From Pseudomonas paralcaligenes (lineage in GTDB: Bacteria; Pseudomonadota; Gammaproteobacteria; Pseudomonadales; Pseudomonadaceae), in contig NZ_BPFX01000004.1 in assembly GCF_019655855.1 (NCBI RefSeq), positions 124,001-188,000 of the forward strand: a stretch of 64,000 nucleotides of DNA, written 5' to 3'. Below are positions 42,630 through 50,748 of the stretch, piece after piece. Numbering within the stretch: the stretch's first letter is position 1; each line of letters opens with the position of its first letter. Both the position numbers and the translations under genes were made by a program. The notes beneath the pieces are model-generated. The model made no database searches. It saw only the letters and a list, made by a program, of their open reading frames with translations, and was not told where the DNA came from.

Positions 42630-45071
42630 TCAGAACTGGTATTTCAGGGTCGCGTAGAAGTTACGTGGCGGGCCGTAGTCATGGTAGGCCGGCAAGCTAT
42701 GCCGGTAGCCTTTGTCGAACACGTTGTTCAGGTTCACCGTCAGGCTCAAATCGTCGCTGAATCGATAACGCGACATCAGGTCCACCACCGCATAACTGTC
42801 CTGGGTATAGACCTCGCGGTACGCGGGGGCCGAGTCATCGTAGATTTCGCTCTGCCAGCGCACGCCGCCGCCCAGGGTGAGGCGATCCATCCGGGCCGGC
42901 GTCCAGCTGGTAAACACCTTGATCTGGTGCTTGGGCTGGTATTGCGTGGCCAGCCTGTCGCCATCGCTGTCTTCCAGCACCATACGGGTATAGCCACCCT
43001 GCATCTGCCAGCCTGGCGCCAGCTCACCGGAAACTTCCAGCTCCCAGCCCCGTCCTTCGGTATCGTCTGCGGCCGTATAGGCGAACTCGCCTTCCGGCGT
43101 CAGCCTGTCGCCGTCACGCACGGCCAGGTTGTCCTTGCCGGACTGGAATACGGCCACGCTGGCATTCAGGCGCCCCTCGAACCACTCGCCCTTCAGGCCC
43201 AGTTCCTTGTTGGTCCCTTCCTCGGGGTCGAGGATGCTGTTGTTCACGTTCCTGAAACTCTGCGGGTTGAAGATCTCCGTATAGCTCGCATAGGCCGTCA
43301 GGTGATCGGTCAGGTCATAGGTGACCGCGGTGTAGGGGGTCAGTACACCCGTCTCCTTGCGATCATCGGTTACCGCTCCGGTCATGCTGTTCTTCGTACG
43401 GGTTTTCCAATCGCTCAGGCGAGCGCCGACGATCACAGACAAACGATCGACCGGATTGAGGCGGGTAGCCAGATACAGCCCCTGCTGCCGCTGCTCGTAG
43501 TTCGTGAGGGATGGTTTGTAAGTCGACCAGTCGGGCTCGGGCACATACCGGCCACCCTCGTTCCGCCAGAAACCCAGCTTGGACATGTCGCGGATGAACG
43601 ACGAGTCGTATCGTGTCGAGTCCCGGGTGATGCCCGCGACCAGCTCGTGGCTTCTGCCCAGCAGGGTGTAGTGGCCATTCAGCTTGAAGTTGATGCCCTC
43701 CCAGTCCTGGTCATAGGACACGTTCCTGAGGTGCGTGCGCCCCGTGCCATCGGGATTCAATGCGATGGCGATATTGCCGAAGACGCTCTTGCTTTCGCCC
43801 CACATCCGGCTGTAGTCCAGCAGCGCCTGCCAGTTCTCGTTGAAACTGTGCTCGAGGCGCGCGGACATGCCGGTGCTCTCTTTCCGGAACCGCGTCCAAT
43901 CCGTGAGCGCGCTGTCGGACCTTGAAAAAGGCGAGCGACTGCCATCGGTCATCAGGATCGGGAAAAAGTCACCCTGGGCATCGCCGCTTGAATCGATGTT
44001 CTGGTTATCCAGCGTCAGGCGAAACAATGTGCTGTCGGTCAGGTCGGCCTCGATCACGCCATAGGCCACATTCCTGTCGCCCTCGTAGCGGTCCTTCCAC
44101 GACTCGCCCTCATCGTAGACGGCGACCAATCGACCCCGCACGGCTCCACCCTGGCTCAGAGGGCCTGAGATATCGCCCACGGTCCGATAGCGGTTCCAAC
44201 TGCCGACGCCGGCTTCAACCGAAGCCTGGAAGTCATGGGTCGGTCGTTTCCGCATCAGGCTGATGCTGCCGCTGGGATCGCCCGCCCCCTGCAAGAATCC
44301 AGTGGCGCCGCGCACCACGGCGACCGAGTCGTAGAGTGCGGTTTCCACGGCGCTGATGTCATTCCACGCGCCCGTTCCTCCCACACTCACGGCCCCGGTG
44401 CCCGGCACGCCATCGATGGCGAAGTTGGCTATCCGATACCCGCGGGAATAGGTGTAGTTATACGCCCCGTAACTCACGTTGCTCGACTGGGTGATGCCGA
44501 CCGTCTGATCGAGCACCGCCCCCAGGGTATTCAGTGCCTGGTCGTCCAGGCGCTGGCGCGTGACCACCGTGACCGACTGCGGTGTCTCGCGCAGGGCGAG
44601 GCTCATCCCCGTGGCGGCGTTGGTGCTGCCCGTGGTGTACGAGGCCGTGCCCTCCGTCATCGCGCCCAGGCGGGAGCCGGTTACGGCGGTCGCGCCGAGT
44701 GTTAGCGCGCCCGATTGTTCATCGTGCTTTTCCAGCGTCACCGTGTCCCCGTCGACGAAGCGCGCCGTGAGGCCGGTGCCGGCCAACAGACGCGCCAGCG
44801 CCTCGTCCCGCGGATAGCTGCCGGACAGCCCGGACGAGCGCAGGCCCTGGCTCACCTCGGCGGGCGCCAGCACCTGGACGCGGGTCACCGCGGAGAAGGC
44901 GGCCAGCGCGCCGTCCAGCGACTGCGCGGGAATATCGAAGCGGTAGCTGCCCGACTGGGCCTGGACGGCATCGGCAGCGAGTGCCGGAGAGGCCGGCGCG
45001 AGGCCCAGGGCGATGGCCAGGGCCAGCAGGGATGGCAGGCCGGCGCGACAGCCGGCGGTGACGTGGTGCAT
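42630..45071 (-). CDS. TonB-dependent siderophore receptor with signalling (STN) domain
   Basis: Outer-membrane transducer-type receptor of 813 residues. A signal peptide (residues 1-33) is followed by a secretin/TonB short N-terminal signalling domain (about residues 42-115: YRFDIPAQSLDGALAAFSAV and LARLLAGTGLTARFVDGDTV), then the plug domain (RETPQSVTVVTRQRLDDQAL) and a 22-strand barrel ending in aromatic Phe (FYATLKYQF). The STN domain indicates surface signalling to the adjacent FecR/FecI pair. The ligand is probably a xenosiderophore; FpvA/FoxA-like features do not allow a specific call. The upstream gap contains a FecI-type promoter candidate. Confidence 0.93.
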   Translation of the reverse strand: MHHVTAGCRAGLPSLLALAIALGLAPASPALAADAVQAQSGSYRFDIPAQSLDGALAAFSAVTRVQVLAPAEVSQGLRSSGLSGSYPRDEALARLLAGTGLTARFVDGDTVTLEKHDEQSGALTLGATAVTGSRLGAMTEGTASYTTGSTNAATGMSLALRETPQSVTVVTRQRLDDQALNTLGAVLDQTVGITQSSNVSYGAYNYTYSRGYRIANFAIDGVPGTGAVSVGGTGAWNDISAVETALYDSVAVVRGATGFLQGAGDPSGSISLMRKRPTHDFQASVEAGVGSWNRYRTVGDISGPLSQGGAVRGRLVAVYDEGESWKDRYEGDRNVAYGVIEADLTDSTLFRLTLDNQNIDSSGDAQGDFFPILMTDGSRSPFSRSDSALTDWTRFRKESTGMSARLEHSFNENWQALLDYSRMWGESKSVFGNIAIALNPDGTGRTHLRNVSYDQDWEGINFKLNGHYTLLGRSHELVAGITRDSTRYDSSFIRDMSKLGFWRNEGGRYVPEPDWSTYKPSLTNYEQRQQGLYLATRLNPVDRLSVIVGARLSDWKTRTKNSMTGAVTDDRKETGVLTPYTAVTYDLTDHLTAYASYTEIFNPQSFRNVNNSILDPEEGTNKELGLKGEWFEGRLNASVAVFQSGKDNLAVRDGDRLTPEGEFAYTAADDTEGRGWELEVSGELAPGWQMQGGYTRMVLEDSDGDRLATQYQPKHQIKVFTSWTPARMDRLTLGGGVRWQSEIYDDSAPAYREVYTQDSYAVVDLMSRYRFSDDLSLTVNLNNVFDKGYRHSLPAYHDYGPPRNFYATLKYQF

Positions 45072-45152
45072 GGTGACTCCCCAATGATCGAAAGGCGTGA
45101 CTGGCGCTATCGCACTCGTTGAGAGTGCTTGTCATTTGCGCTCAGTAATCAA

Positions 45153-45190
45153 GGACGCCGCTCTCCGGAAAAACCCTGAAATTTTTTCTC
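45153..45190 (-). promoter_or_regulatory. Candidate FecI-type sigma promoter of the receptor gene
   Basis: On the minus strand, a GAGAAAAAATTTCAGG tract, then TTTTTCCGGAGAGCGG and CGTCC. A-rich -35 tracts followed by CGTC at about 20 bp are typical of iron-starvation sigma promoters in Pseudomonas. It lies about 80 bp before the receptor start. Confidence 0.4.
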
Positions 45191-45231
45191 GGCAGCGATC
45201 ATCTGGAGTCGGTGACCAGGGGTCGAGCGTG

Positions 45232-46155
45232 TCAGCTACCGGCGTGCAACAGCGTCAGGTAGCGGGTGTAATGCTCGGCACGCAGCCCGAGGGTCAGTTG
45301 CAGGGCGCGGAGCACGGCTTCAGGCCGGTCGATATCGAATACGCCGGAGACCTGTTTGCGTTCGAGTTCAGCGCCGACCACGAACAGGCGCCCCGGCCAG
45401 TAGCGATTGAGCTCGGCCACCACCTCGCCCAGCGGCTGCTGGCGGAACACCAGCTGGCGATGGCGCCAGGCGAACGCCTGCTGCGGGTCGAACGCCGCCA
45501 CCGCCTGCAGCCCGGCGGAGGAAAACGCCACACCCTGTCCCGGCATCAGCTGAATCGGCTCGCCGCCAGCCGCGACCTCGACCCGCCCGCTCTGCAGCCG
45601 CACCTGGGTTTCGTCACCGCGCCGGGTCACGCTGAAACGGGTGCCGACCACCCTCACCCAGCCGCCAGCGGATTCGACGAAGAACGGCCGGCCGGCATCC
45701 CGGCTGACCTCGAACCAGGCTTCGCCACGCAGCAGACGCACGCGTCGCTCGTGATCATCCAGCTCGATCTGCACGGCGCTGTCGGTGTTGAGCTGGATGC
45801 GCGAGCCGTCCTCCAGCGCCAGCGTCCTGACCTCGCCCACCCGGGTGGCCTGGTCGGCACGCAGGCGGTCGAGCCAGGGGGTCTGCGTGGTGCCCAGGCC
45901 GATGGCGAGCAGCAGCGTCGCGGCCGCGGCCCAGGGCAAGGCGCGACGGCGGCGCGCGGGCGCCGCGCGATGCACCGCCCGCGCCGCCGGTTGCAGGGCG
46001 GCGAGCAGCTGCCGGGCTTCTTCCCAGGCCCGGGCATGCTCGTCGGACTGCGCCAGCCACGCCGCGAAATCGTGGCGGTCCCGCTCGCCGGCATCCTCGG
46101 CCTGCAGACGAAAGTGCCAGGCGCTGGCCTGGGCGAACAGCTCGTCGTCGGTCAT
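45232..46155 (-). CDS. fecR: FecR-type anti-sigma regulator
   Basis: Inner-membrane regulator of 307 residues that holds the ECF sigma factor and receives the signal from the receptor STN domain. The N-terminal cytoplasmic domain contains the anti-sigma part (FAAWLAQSDEHARAWEEARQ), followed by one TM segment (about residues 72-88, PWAAAATLLLAIGLG) and a periplasmic FecR domain (RTLALEDGSRIQLNTDSAVQ, GEAWFEVSRDAGRPF). Its ATG overlaps the sigma gene stop (ATGA). The C-terminal part (VFDIDRPEAVLRALQLTLGL) is the receptor-interacting STN-like segment. Confidence 0.93.
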   Translation of the reverse strand: MTDDELFAQASAWHFRLQAEDAGERDRHDFAAWLAQSDEHARAWEEARQLLAALQPAARAVHRAAPARRRRALPWAAAATLLLAIGLGTTQTPWLDRLRADQATRVGEVRTLALEDGSRIQLNTDSAVQIELDDHERRVRLLRGEAWFEVSRDAGRPFFVESAGGWVRVVGTRFSVTRRGDETQVRLQSGRVEVAAGGEPIQLMPGQGVAFSSAGLQAVAAFDPQQAFAWRHRQLVFRQQPLGEVVAELNRYWPGRLFVVGAELERKQVSGVFDIDRPEAVLRALQLTLGLRAEHYTRYLTLLHAGS

Positions 46156-46691
46156 GGCTGGGGCGTCCTCGGGAACGGTTTCGGGTGCAGGCGCGCCTTG
46201 ACGAAGGCGCGGCAGTCGATCAGGGCCTGGCGCAGATGATATTCCACGCTGCGGGCGCTGGTCGCCTCGCGCTCGGCGATCTCGCGGTAGGCCAGCCCTT
46301 CGACGTGGTACAGCAGGAAGATGCGCCGGCGCGGCTGCGGCAGGGCGGCGATGGCGTCGCGCAGCAGCGCCTGCTCCTGCTCGGCCGCCAGTTGCTCGGG
46401 CAGGCCCGGGGCGGCGCAGGTGGGTTCGTGTTCCGGCAGCTCGCCTTCCACCAGCCCGCGGCGCGCCGCCTGGCGCTGGTGGTCGAGCACCAGATTGCCG
46501 GCAACGGTGAAGAGGAAGCCGCGCAGATTGTCGATACGTTCGCCGCCGGGCAGGCGCGCCAAGCGCAGGAAGGCCTCCTGGGTCAGGTCCGCCGCTACCT
46601 GGCGATTGCCGGTGCGCCGCGACACGAAGGCTTCCAGGGCCTTCTTCTGCTCCAGAAACAATCGGGCGAGCTGGGCGTTCCAGGTCGACAC
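46152..46691 (-). CDS. fecI: FecI-type ECF sigma factor
   Basis: Iron-starvation ECF sigma factor of 179 residues. Region 2 is visible as QVAADLTQEAFLRLARLP with NLRGFLFTVAGNLVLDHQRQ, and region 4 as ALPQPRRRIFLLYHVEGLAYREIAERE with SVEYHLRQAL as recognition helix. First gene of the fecI-fecR-receptor unit, it should direct transcription of the receptor gene. The 70-bp upstream gap has a Fur-box-like sequence, fitting iron repression. The unit sits between metallophosphodiesterase and YitT-like genes, where I would not expect it in P. aeruginosa, so it is likely accessory. Confidence 0.93.
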   Translation of the reverse strand: MSTWNAQLARLFLEQKKALEAFVSRRTGNRQVAADLTQEAFLRLARLPGGERIDNLRGFLFTVAGNLVLDHQRQAARRGLVEGELPEHEPTCAAPGLPEQLAAEQEQALLRDAIAALPQPRRRIFLLYHVEGLAYREIAEREATSARSVEYHLRQALIDCRAFVKARLHPKPFPRTPQP

Positions 46692-46732
46692 GCGGCGACT
46701 ACCTGCGAGGGGGAAAGCCGCGCACCCTACCA

Positions 46733-46757
46733 GCTAATGCAATTAATTCGCAATTGC
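46733..46757. promoter_or_regulatory. Fur-box-like sequence upstream of fecI
   Basis: GCTAATGCAATTAATTCGCAATTGC: an AT-rich stretch in a GC-rich background containing the inverted repeat GCAATT-N7-AATTGC (19 bp). It matches the Fur consensus at about 10-11 of 19 positions, so it is only a moderate candidate, supported mainly by context. Confidence 0.4.
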
Positions 46758-46761
46758 TTCT

Positions 46762-47409
46762 TCAGCTCACGCCTACGTAGCGGTCCGAGCGGTGGTTGAG
46801 CGCCAGCACCAGATTGAGCATCACCGCGCCCAGCACCGACAGGGCGACCTTCTCCGGCGCCACCACGAAGATCGCGCCCAGCACGATGACGGCGTCGATG
46901 CCCATCTGCACCGCGCCGGCACGCAGGCCGAAGCGCTCCTGGAGGAACAGCGCGAGGATGTTCACCCCGCCCAGGCTGGCGCGGTGGCGGAACAGCATCA
47001 GCAGGCCCAGGCCCATGGCCGCGCCGCCGAACAGCGCGGCGTAGAGTTCGTTCAGCTGGCTGAAGGCGACCCAGCCCGGGGTCAGTTCGGCCAGCAGCGA
47101 AACCAGCAGCACCGCGCAGCCGGTGCGCAGGGTGAAGGCCCAGCCCAGGCGCCAGATGCCGAGCAGGTAGAACGGCAGGTTGACCAGGCAGAACACCAGG
47201 CCGAAGGGCCAGCCGGCCAGGTACTTGGCGAGGAAGGCGATGCCCACGGTGCCGCCGGTGAGCAGCCCGGCATGGCTGTAGAAAGCGATGCCGAGGGCCA
47301 CCAGGGCGGTGCCGAACAGCAGGGCCAGGGCATCCTCCCACAGCGGGTGGCGGACGAAGAGGGCGGCGATGGTATCCGCCTGGGCGGGGGTGTCGGTCTG
47401 GTCGGTCAT
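46762..47409 (-). CDS. YitT/DUF161-type membrane protein
   Basis: Integral membrane protein of 215 residues with five to six TM segments (for example ALALLFGTALVALGIAFYSH and VLGAVMLNLVLAL). The first segment pair with GLLTGGTVGIAFLAKYLAGW and GGAAMGLGLLMLFRHRASLG matches the YitT/DUF161 family, whose transport role is unproven. The start is ATG 47409 (MTDQTDTPAQAD); an upstream open frame is rejected. It lies between folA and fecI on the same strand. Confidence 0.85.
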   Translation of the reverse strand: MTDQTDTPAQADTIAALFVRHPLWEDALALLFGTALVALGIAFYSHAGLLTGGTVGIAFLAKYLAGWPFGLVFCLVNLPFYLLGIWRLGWAFTLRTGCAVLLVSLLAELTPGWVAFSQLNELYAALFGGAAMGLGLLMLFRHRASLGGVNILALFLQERFGLRAGAVQMGIDAVIVLGAIFVVAPEKVALSVLGAVMLNLVLALNHRSDRYVGVS

Positions 47410-47492
47410 GATCGGTATCGGGCGAAAAGACGAAAGCATAGGGCGCCGGCCCGGATGGCGGGCGACCTCGGTCAATGCAGTGAAGAAAAGTC

Positions 47493-48005
47493 CTAGCGGC
47501 GCTGCCAGGTCTCGAAGCGGTAGGCCGGGCTGGCCTCGGCGGCGGCGTGCTCGTCGCACTCGCTGCGTTGCCAGGCGGCCTCGTCGAAGGCCGGGAACCA
47601 GGCGTCGCCCTCCGGCGCCAGTGCCACGCGGGTCAGGTAGAGCCGCTCGGCCCGCGCCAGGCCTTGTTCGTAGAGCTGGGCGCCGCCGATCAGCATCAGC
47701 TCATCCACGCCCTGCTCGCGCGCCCACTGCTCGGCCCGCACCAGCGCGGCGTCCAGCGACGGGAACACCTCGGCGCCCTCCAGACGCAGGTCCGGCTGGC
47801 GGCTGACCACCAGGTTGAGTCGGCCCGGCAGCGGCCGGCCGAGGGAATCCCAGGTCTTGCGGCCCATGATGATCGGCTTGCCGAGGGTCCTGGCCTTGAA
47901 GTGTTTGAGGTCCGCCGGTAGGTGCCAGGGCAGCTGGTTGTCGCGGCCGATCACGCGGTTCTCGGCGAGGGCGGCGATCAGGCAGAGGGGCAGGGTCGTA
48001 TTCAT
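47493..48005 (-). CDS. folA: Dihydrofolate reductase
   Basis: Reduces dihydrofolate to tetrahydrofolate, the target of trimethoprim. It has 170 residues. Conserved parts: LIAALAENRVIGRDNQLPWHLPADLKHF (active site; the acidic residue is Asp in PADLKHF), GKPIIMGRKTWDSLG (NADPH binding) and LMLIGGAQLYEQ. The start is ATG 48005. It follows the diguanylate cyclase gene by 49 bp on the same strand. The thymidylate synthase partner thyA lies 6 kb away. Confidence 0.95.
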   Translation of the reverse strand: MNTTLPLCLIAALAENRVIGRDNQLPWHLPADLKHFKARTLGKPIIMGRKTWDSLGRPLPGRLNLVVSRQPDLRLEGAEVFPSLDAALVRAEQWAREQGVDELMLIGGAQLYEQGLARAERLYLTRVALAPEGDAWFPAFDEAAWQRSECDEHAAAEASPAYRFETWQRR

Positions 48006-48054
48006 GGGCGCGAGGATACCGGCTCGCCCGCCGGGATTGAAGCGCGGCGGCGCA

Positions 48055-49239
48055 TCACGGCGCACGGCTGCCCGGGCGCTTGCTCACCACCCGGTTGCGC
48101 CCCTGCTCCTTGGCCAGGTACAGCGCCACGTCGGCCAGGCGCAGGCAGTCCTCCAGGCTCTGGTGCGGCTCGGGCACCAGCCAGGCGAGGCCCACGCTGA
48201 TGGTCACCACCGGCGCGACCTCGGAATGCGCATGGGCCAGGCCGAGCGCCTCGATCTCCGCGCGCATCTCCTCGAGGATCGCCAGGATGTCGGCTTCGTC
48301 CAGCCCGAACCACAGGCCGACGAACTCCTCCCCGCCGTAGCGCGCGGTGGAGTCCAGCGGCCGCCGCGCATGGCGCCCGACGACCTGGCCCACGGCGCGC
48401 AGGGCCTCGTCGCCGACCGCATGGCCGTAGTGGTCGTTGTAGCGCTTGAAGTAGTCCACGTCCGCCATCGCCACGGCAATCGGCTGCGCCTCGCGCACCG
48501 CCTGGCGCCAGCTGCGCCCGGCGCGCTCGCTGAATGCCCGGCGGTTGAGCAGGCCGGTGAGATAGTCCTTCTCCGCCAGGTCCTGCAACAGGCCCTGGGC
48601 GAGGAAATTCTGCCGGGTGGCGTATTCGAGGAAGTAGCAGCCGAAGCAGCCGATCAGATTGGCGCTGCCGAGGAACACCGCGTTATAGAGCAGCTGCTCG
48701 GCAGGCAGGCCGCTCGTCACCTCCACCGCCAGGTAGGCGAAGAAGGTCAGCCAGCCGCACAGCGCCGCGGTGACGAAGCGCAGGCCGAGGAGGAAATAGC
48801 AGAACACCGTGACCAGGATGATGCCCTCGTAGGGCAGCGGAAAGTCCCAGACCCGGGCGATCCAGATGATGCCGTCGACGCCGAGCCCGCAGGCCAGGGC
48901 CGCGCCGGCGCCGATCAGCTGCAGGTGCGGGCGCATCCGGCGCACATAGGTGGAGAACCAGGCGATCAGCAGCATCGGCAACATCAGCCCGAGGCGTACC
49001 GCCACCGTGCGCTTGTGCACCTCTGCCGGCAGGCTCAGCGCATCCAGCACCGCGAACAGCGCAATGAGCACCGCCCCCGCGAGCAGCGCCCAGCGCATGC
49101 GCACCAGGAACACGCTGAGGTGGTAGCGGTTGAAGGCAGCCTCCATCCCGCCGTCGAAGTTGAGCAGCCGGAAGCCGTCGCGGTGTTGGCGCAGGTACGG
49201 GGAGTCCTGATGGACCCGGTCCAGCGGGGGCAGTTGCAT
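48055..49239 (-). CDS. Membrane-bound diguanylate cyclase (GGDEF)
   Basis: Diguanylate cyclase of 394 residues. Residues 45-225 contain about six TM segments (such as WALLAGAVLIALFAVLDAL and GIILVTVFCYFLLGL), and the GGDEF domain covers about residues 225-390 (DYLTGLLNRRAFSERAGRSW). The active-site loop is ARYGGEEF, an active variant, and RPLD lies exactly five residues before GGEEF, matching the RxxD inhibitory c-di-GMP site. So the enzyme should make c-di-GMP and be subject to product inhibition. No periplasmic sensor domain is obvious; the membrane part probably senses the signal. Confidence 0.92.
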   Translation of the reverse strand: MQLPPLDRVHQDSPYLRQHRDGFRLLNFDGGMEAAFNRYHLSVFLVRMRWALLAGAVLIALFAVLDALSLPAEVHKRTVAVRLGLMLPMLLIAWFSTYVRRMRPHLQLIGAGAALACGLGVDGIIWIARVWDFPLPYEGIILVTVFCYFLLGLRFVTAALCGWLTFFAYLAVEVTSGLPAEQLLYNAVFLGSANLIGCFGCYFLEYATRQNFLAQGLLQDLAEKDYLTGLLNRRAFSERAGRSWRQAVREAQPIAVAMADVDYFKRYNDHYGHAVGDEALRAVGQVVGRHARRPLDSTARYGGEEFVGLWFGLDEADILAILEEMRAEIEALGLAHAHSEVAPVVTISVGLAWLVPEPHQSLEDCLRLADVALYLAKEQGRNRVVSKRPGSRAP

Positions 49240-49362
49240 GTGCGCACTCTTGTTGTTTTTCGATCCAGACTAGTGTTCGGCAGGCCTTGCCACAACCCGG
49301 CTTTACCACCCGCGCGGAACAGGGGTTATGCTGCAAACCCCGACCCGCCAACGGAACTGCGC

Positions 49363-50748
49363 GTGAGCGAAGCCCGATCGAACCAGCTGCAATGCCTCTG
49401 GCTGTGCGAAGCCGTGCGCCTGCGCGAGGAACACGCCGGCCCTCTGGAAGACGCCGAGGCCAACCGCCAGGCACGCCTGGCCGGGGACGACCTGGCCACC
49501 CGCATCCAGGCCCGCGCCCTGTTCCTCGCCGGCCGCGACGGCCAGACCCGCGCCCTGCGCCACTGGCTGCAGGGTGCGCGCCTGGCCCTGCTGGCCCTGG
49601 CGCTGCTGGCCCTGCTCAGCGGCGCCGGCCTGGCCTTCGCCGCGCTCGGCGACGGCAGCCGCCCGGTCAACGTGTTCTGGGCCCTGGGCAGCCTGCTCGG
49701 CCTGCACGCCCTGACCCTGCTCGGCTGGCTGCTCGGCCTGCTCCTGGCCGGCGAACACCAGGCCGCGCTCGGCCGCCTCTGGCTGTGGCTCAGCGAGAAG
49801 CTGGCGCGCGACGCCGCGGCCGCCCAGCTCGGCCCGGCGCTGGTGTTGCTGCTGCGCCGGCGCCGGCTCAACCGCTGGCTGCTCGGCGCCCTGGTCCACG
49901 GCCTGTGGCTGCTGGCCCTGGGCTGCGCGGCACTGATGCTGCTGCTCCTGCTCAGTACCCGGCGCTACGGCTTCGTCTGGGAGACCACCCTGCTCTCCAG
50001 CGACGCCTTCGTCGCCCTCACCCACCTGCTCGGCGGCCTGCCCGCCCTGCTCGGCTTCCCGCTGCCGGACGTGGACACCATCCGCGCCAGCGGCGAGACC
50101 GCCCTCGCCGTCGAGCAGGCGCGCCACGCCTGGGCCGGCTGGCTGCTCGGCGTGCTGCTGGTGTTCGGCCTGCTGCCGCGCGCCCTGTGCCTGGCGCTGT
50201 GCCTGTGGCGCTGGCACCACGGCAGTACCCGCCTGGCGCTGGACCTCCAATTGCCCGCCTACCGCCTGCTGGCCGAGCGCCTGCAGCCGCCGGCCGAGCG
50301 CCTCGGCGTGGTCGACGCGGCCCCCGCGGCGCTGCCCGAAGCCAGCGCCGGCCATGCGCCGCACGCCCGCGACGGCGCCCTGCTGGTGGCGGTGGAACTG
50401 GACGACAGCCGCCCCTGGCCGCCCGCGCTGGGCAAGGATGTGGCCGACGCCGGCGTGCTCGACAGCCGCGAACAGCGCCTGCGCCTGCTCGACCAGCTGA
50501 CCCGCTTCCCGCCGGCGCGCCTGGCGGTTGCCGTGGACCCGCGCCGCTCGCCGGACCGCGGCACCCTGGCGCTGCTCGGCGAGCTGTCGCGCATGGCCGC
50601 CGCCACGCGCATCTGGCTGCTGCCACCGCCACCCGGCGAGGCGCTGGACAGCCAGCGTCTGGGCGACTGGCACGAAGCCCTGGGGCGCCTCGACCTGCCC
50701 TTCTCCGACGGCGCGCCGCTGACCTGGCTGGAGAGCGGCCATGACTAG
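49363..50748 (+). CDS. DUF2868 membrane protein
   Basis: Membrane protein of 461 residues, DUF2868 family, always, as far as I recall, found next to a DUF3482 GTPase. It starts at GTG 49363 (VSEARSNQLQCLWLCEAV). TM segments are at about residues 73-93, 106-126, 180-203 and 256-280. The C-terminal about 150 residues are soluble and end SGHD. It overlaps the following GTPase gene by eight bases. The function is unknown; the pair likely forms a membrane GTPase complex. Confidence 0.82.
   Translation: MSEARSNQLQCLWLCEAVRLREEHAGPLEDAEANRQARLAGDDLATRIQARALFLAGRDGQTRALRHWLQGARLALLALALLALLSGAGLAFAALGDGSRPVNVFWALGSLLGLHALTLLGWLLGLLLAGEHQAALGRLWLWLSEKLARDAAAAQLGPALVLLLRRRRLNRWLLGALVHGLWLLALGCAALMLLLLLSTRRYGFVWETTLLSSDAFVALTHLLGGLPALLGFPLPDVDTIRASGETALAVEQARHAWAGWLLGVLLVFGLLPRALCLALCLWRWHHGSTRLALDLQLPAYRLLAERLQPPAERLGVVDAAPAALPEASAGHAPHARDGALLVAVELDDSRPWPPALGKDVADAGVLDSREQRLRLLDQLTRFPPARLAVAVDPRRSPDRGTLALLGELSRMAAATRIWLLPPPPGEALDSQRLGDWHEALGRLDLPFSDGAPLTWLESGHD

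Noticed and set aside
47815..49362. Upstream extension of the DUF2868 frame
   Set aside because: It runs antisense to folA and the diguanylate cyclase; GTG 49363 starts the conserved protein.
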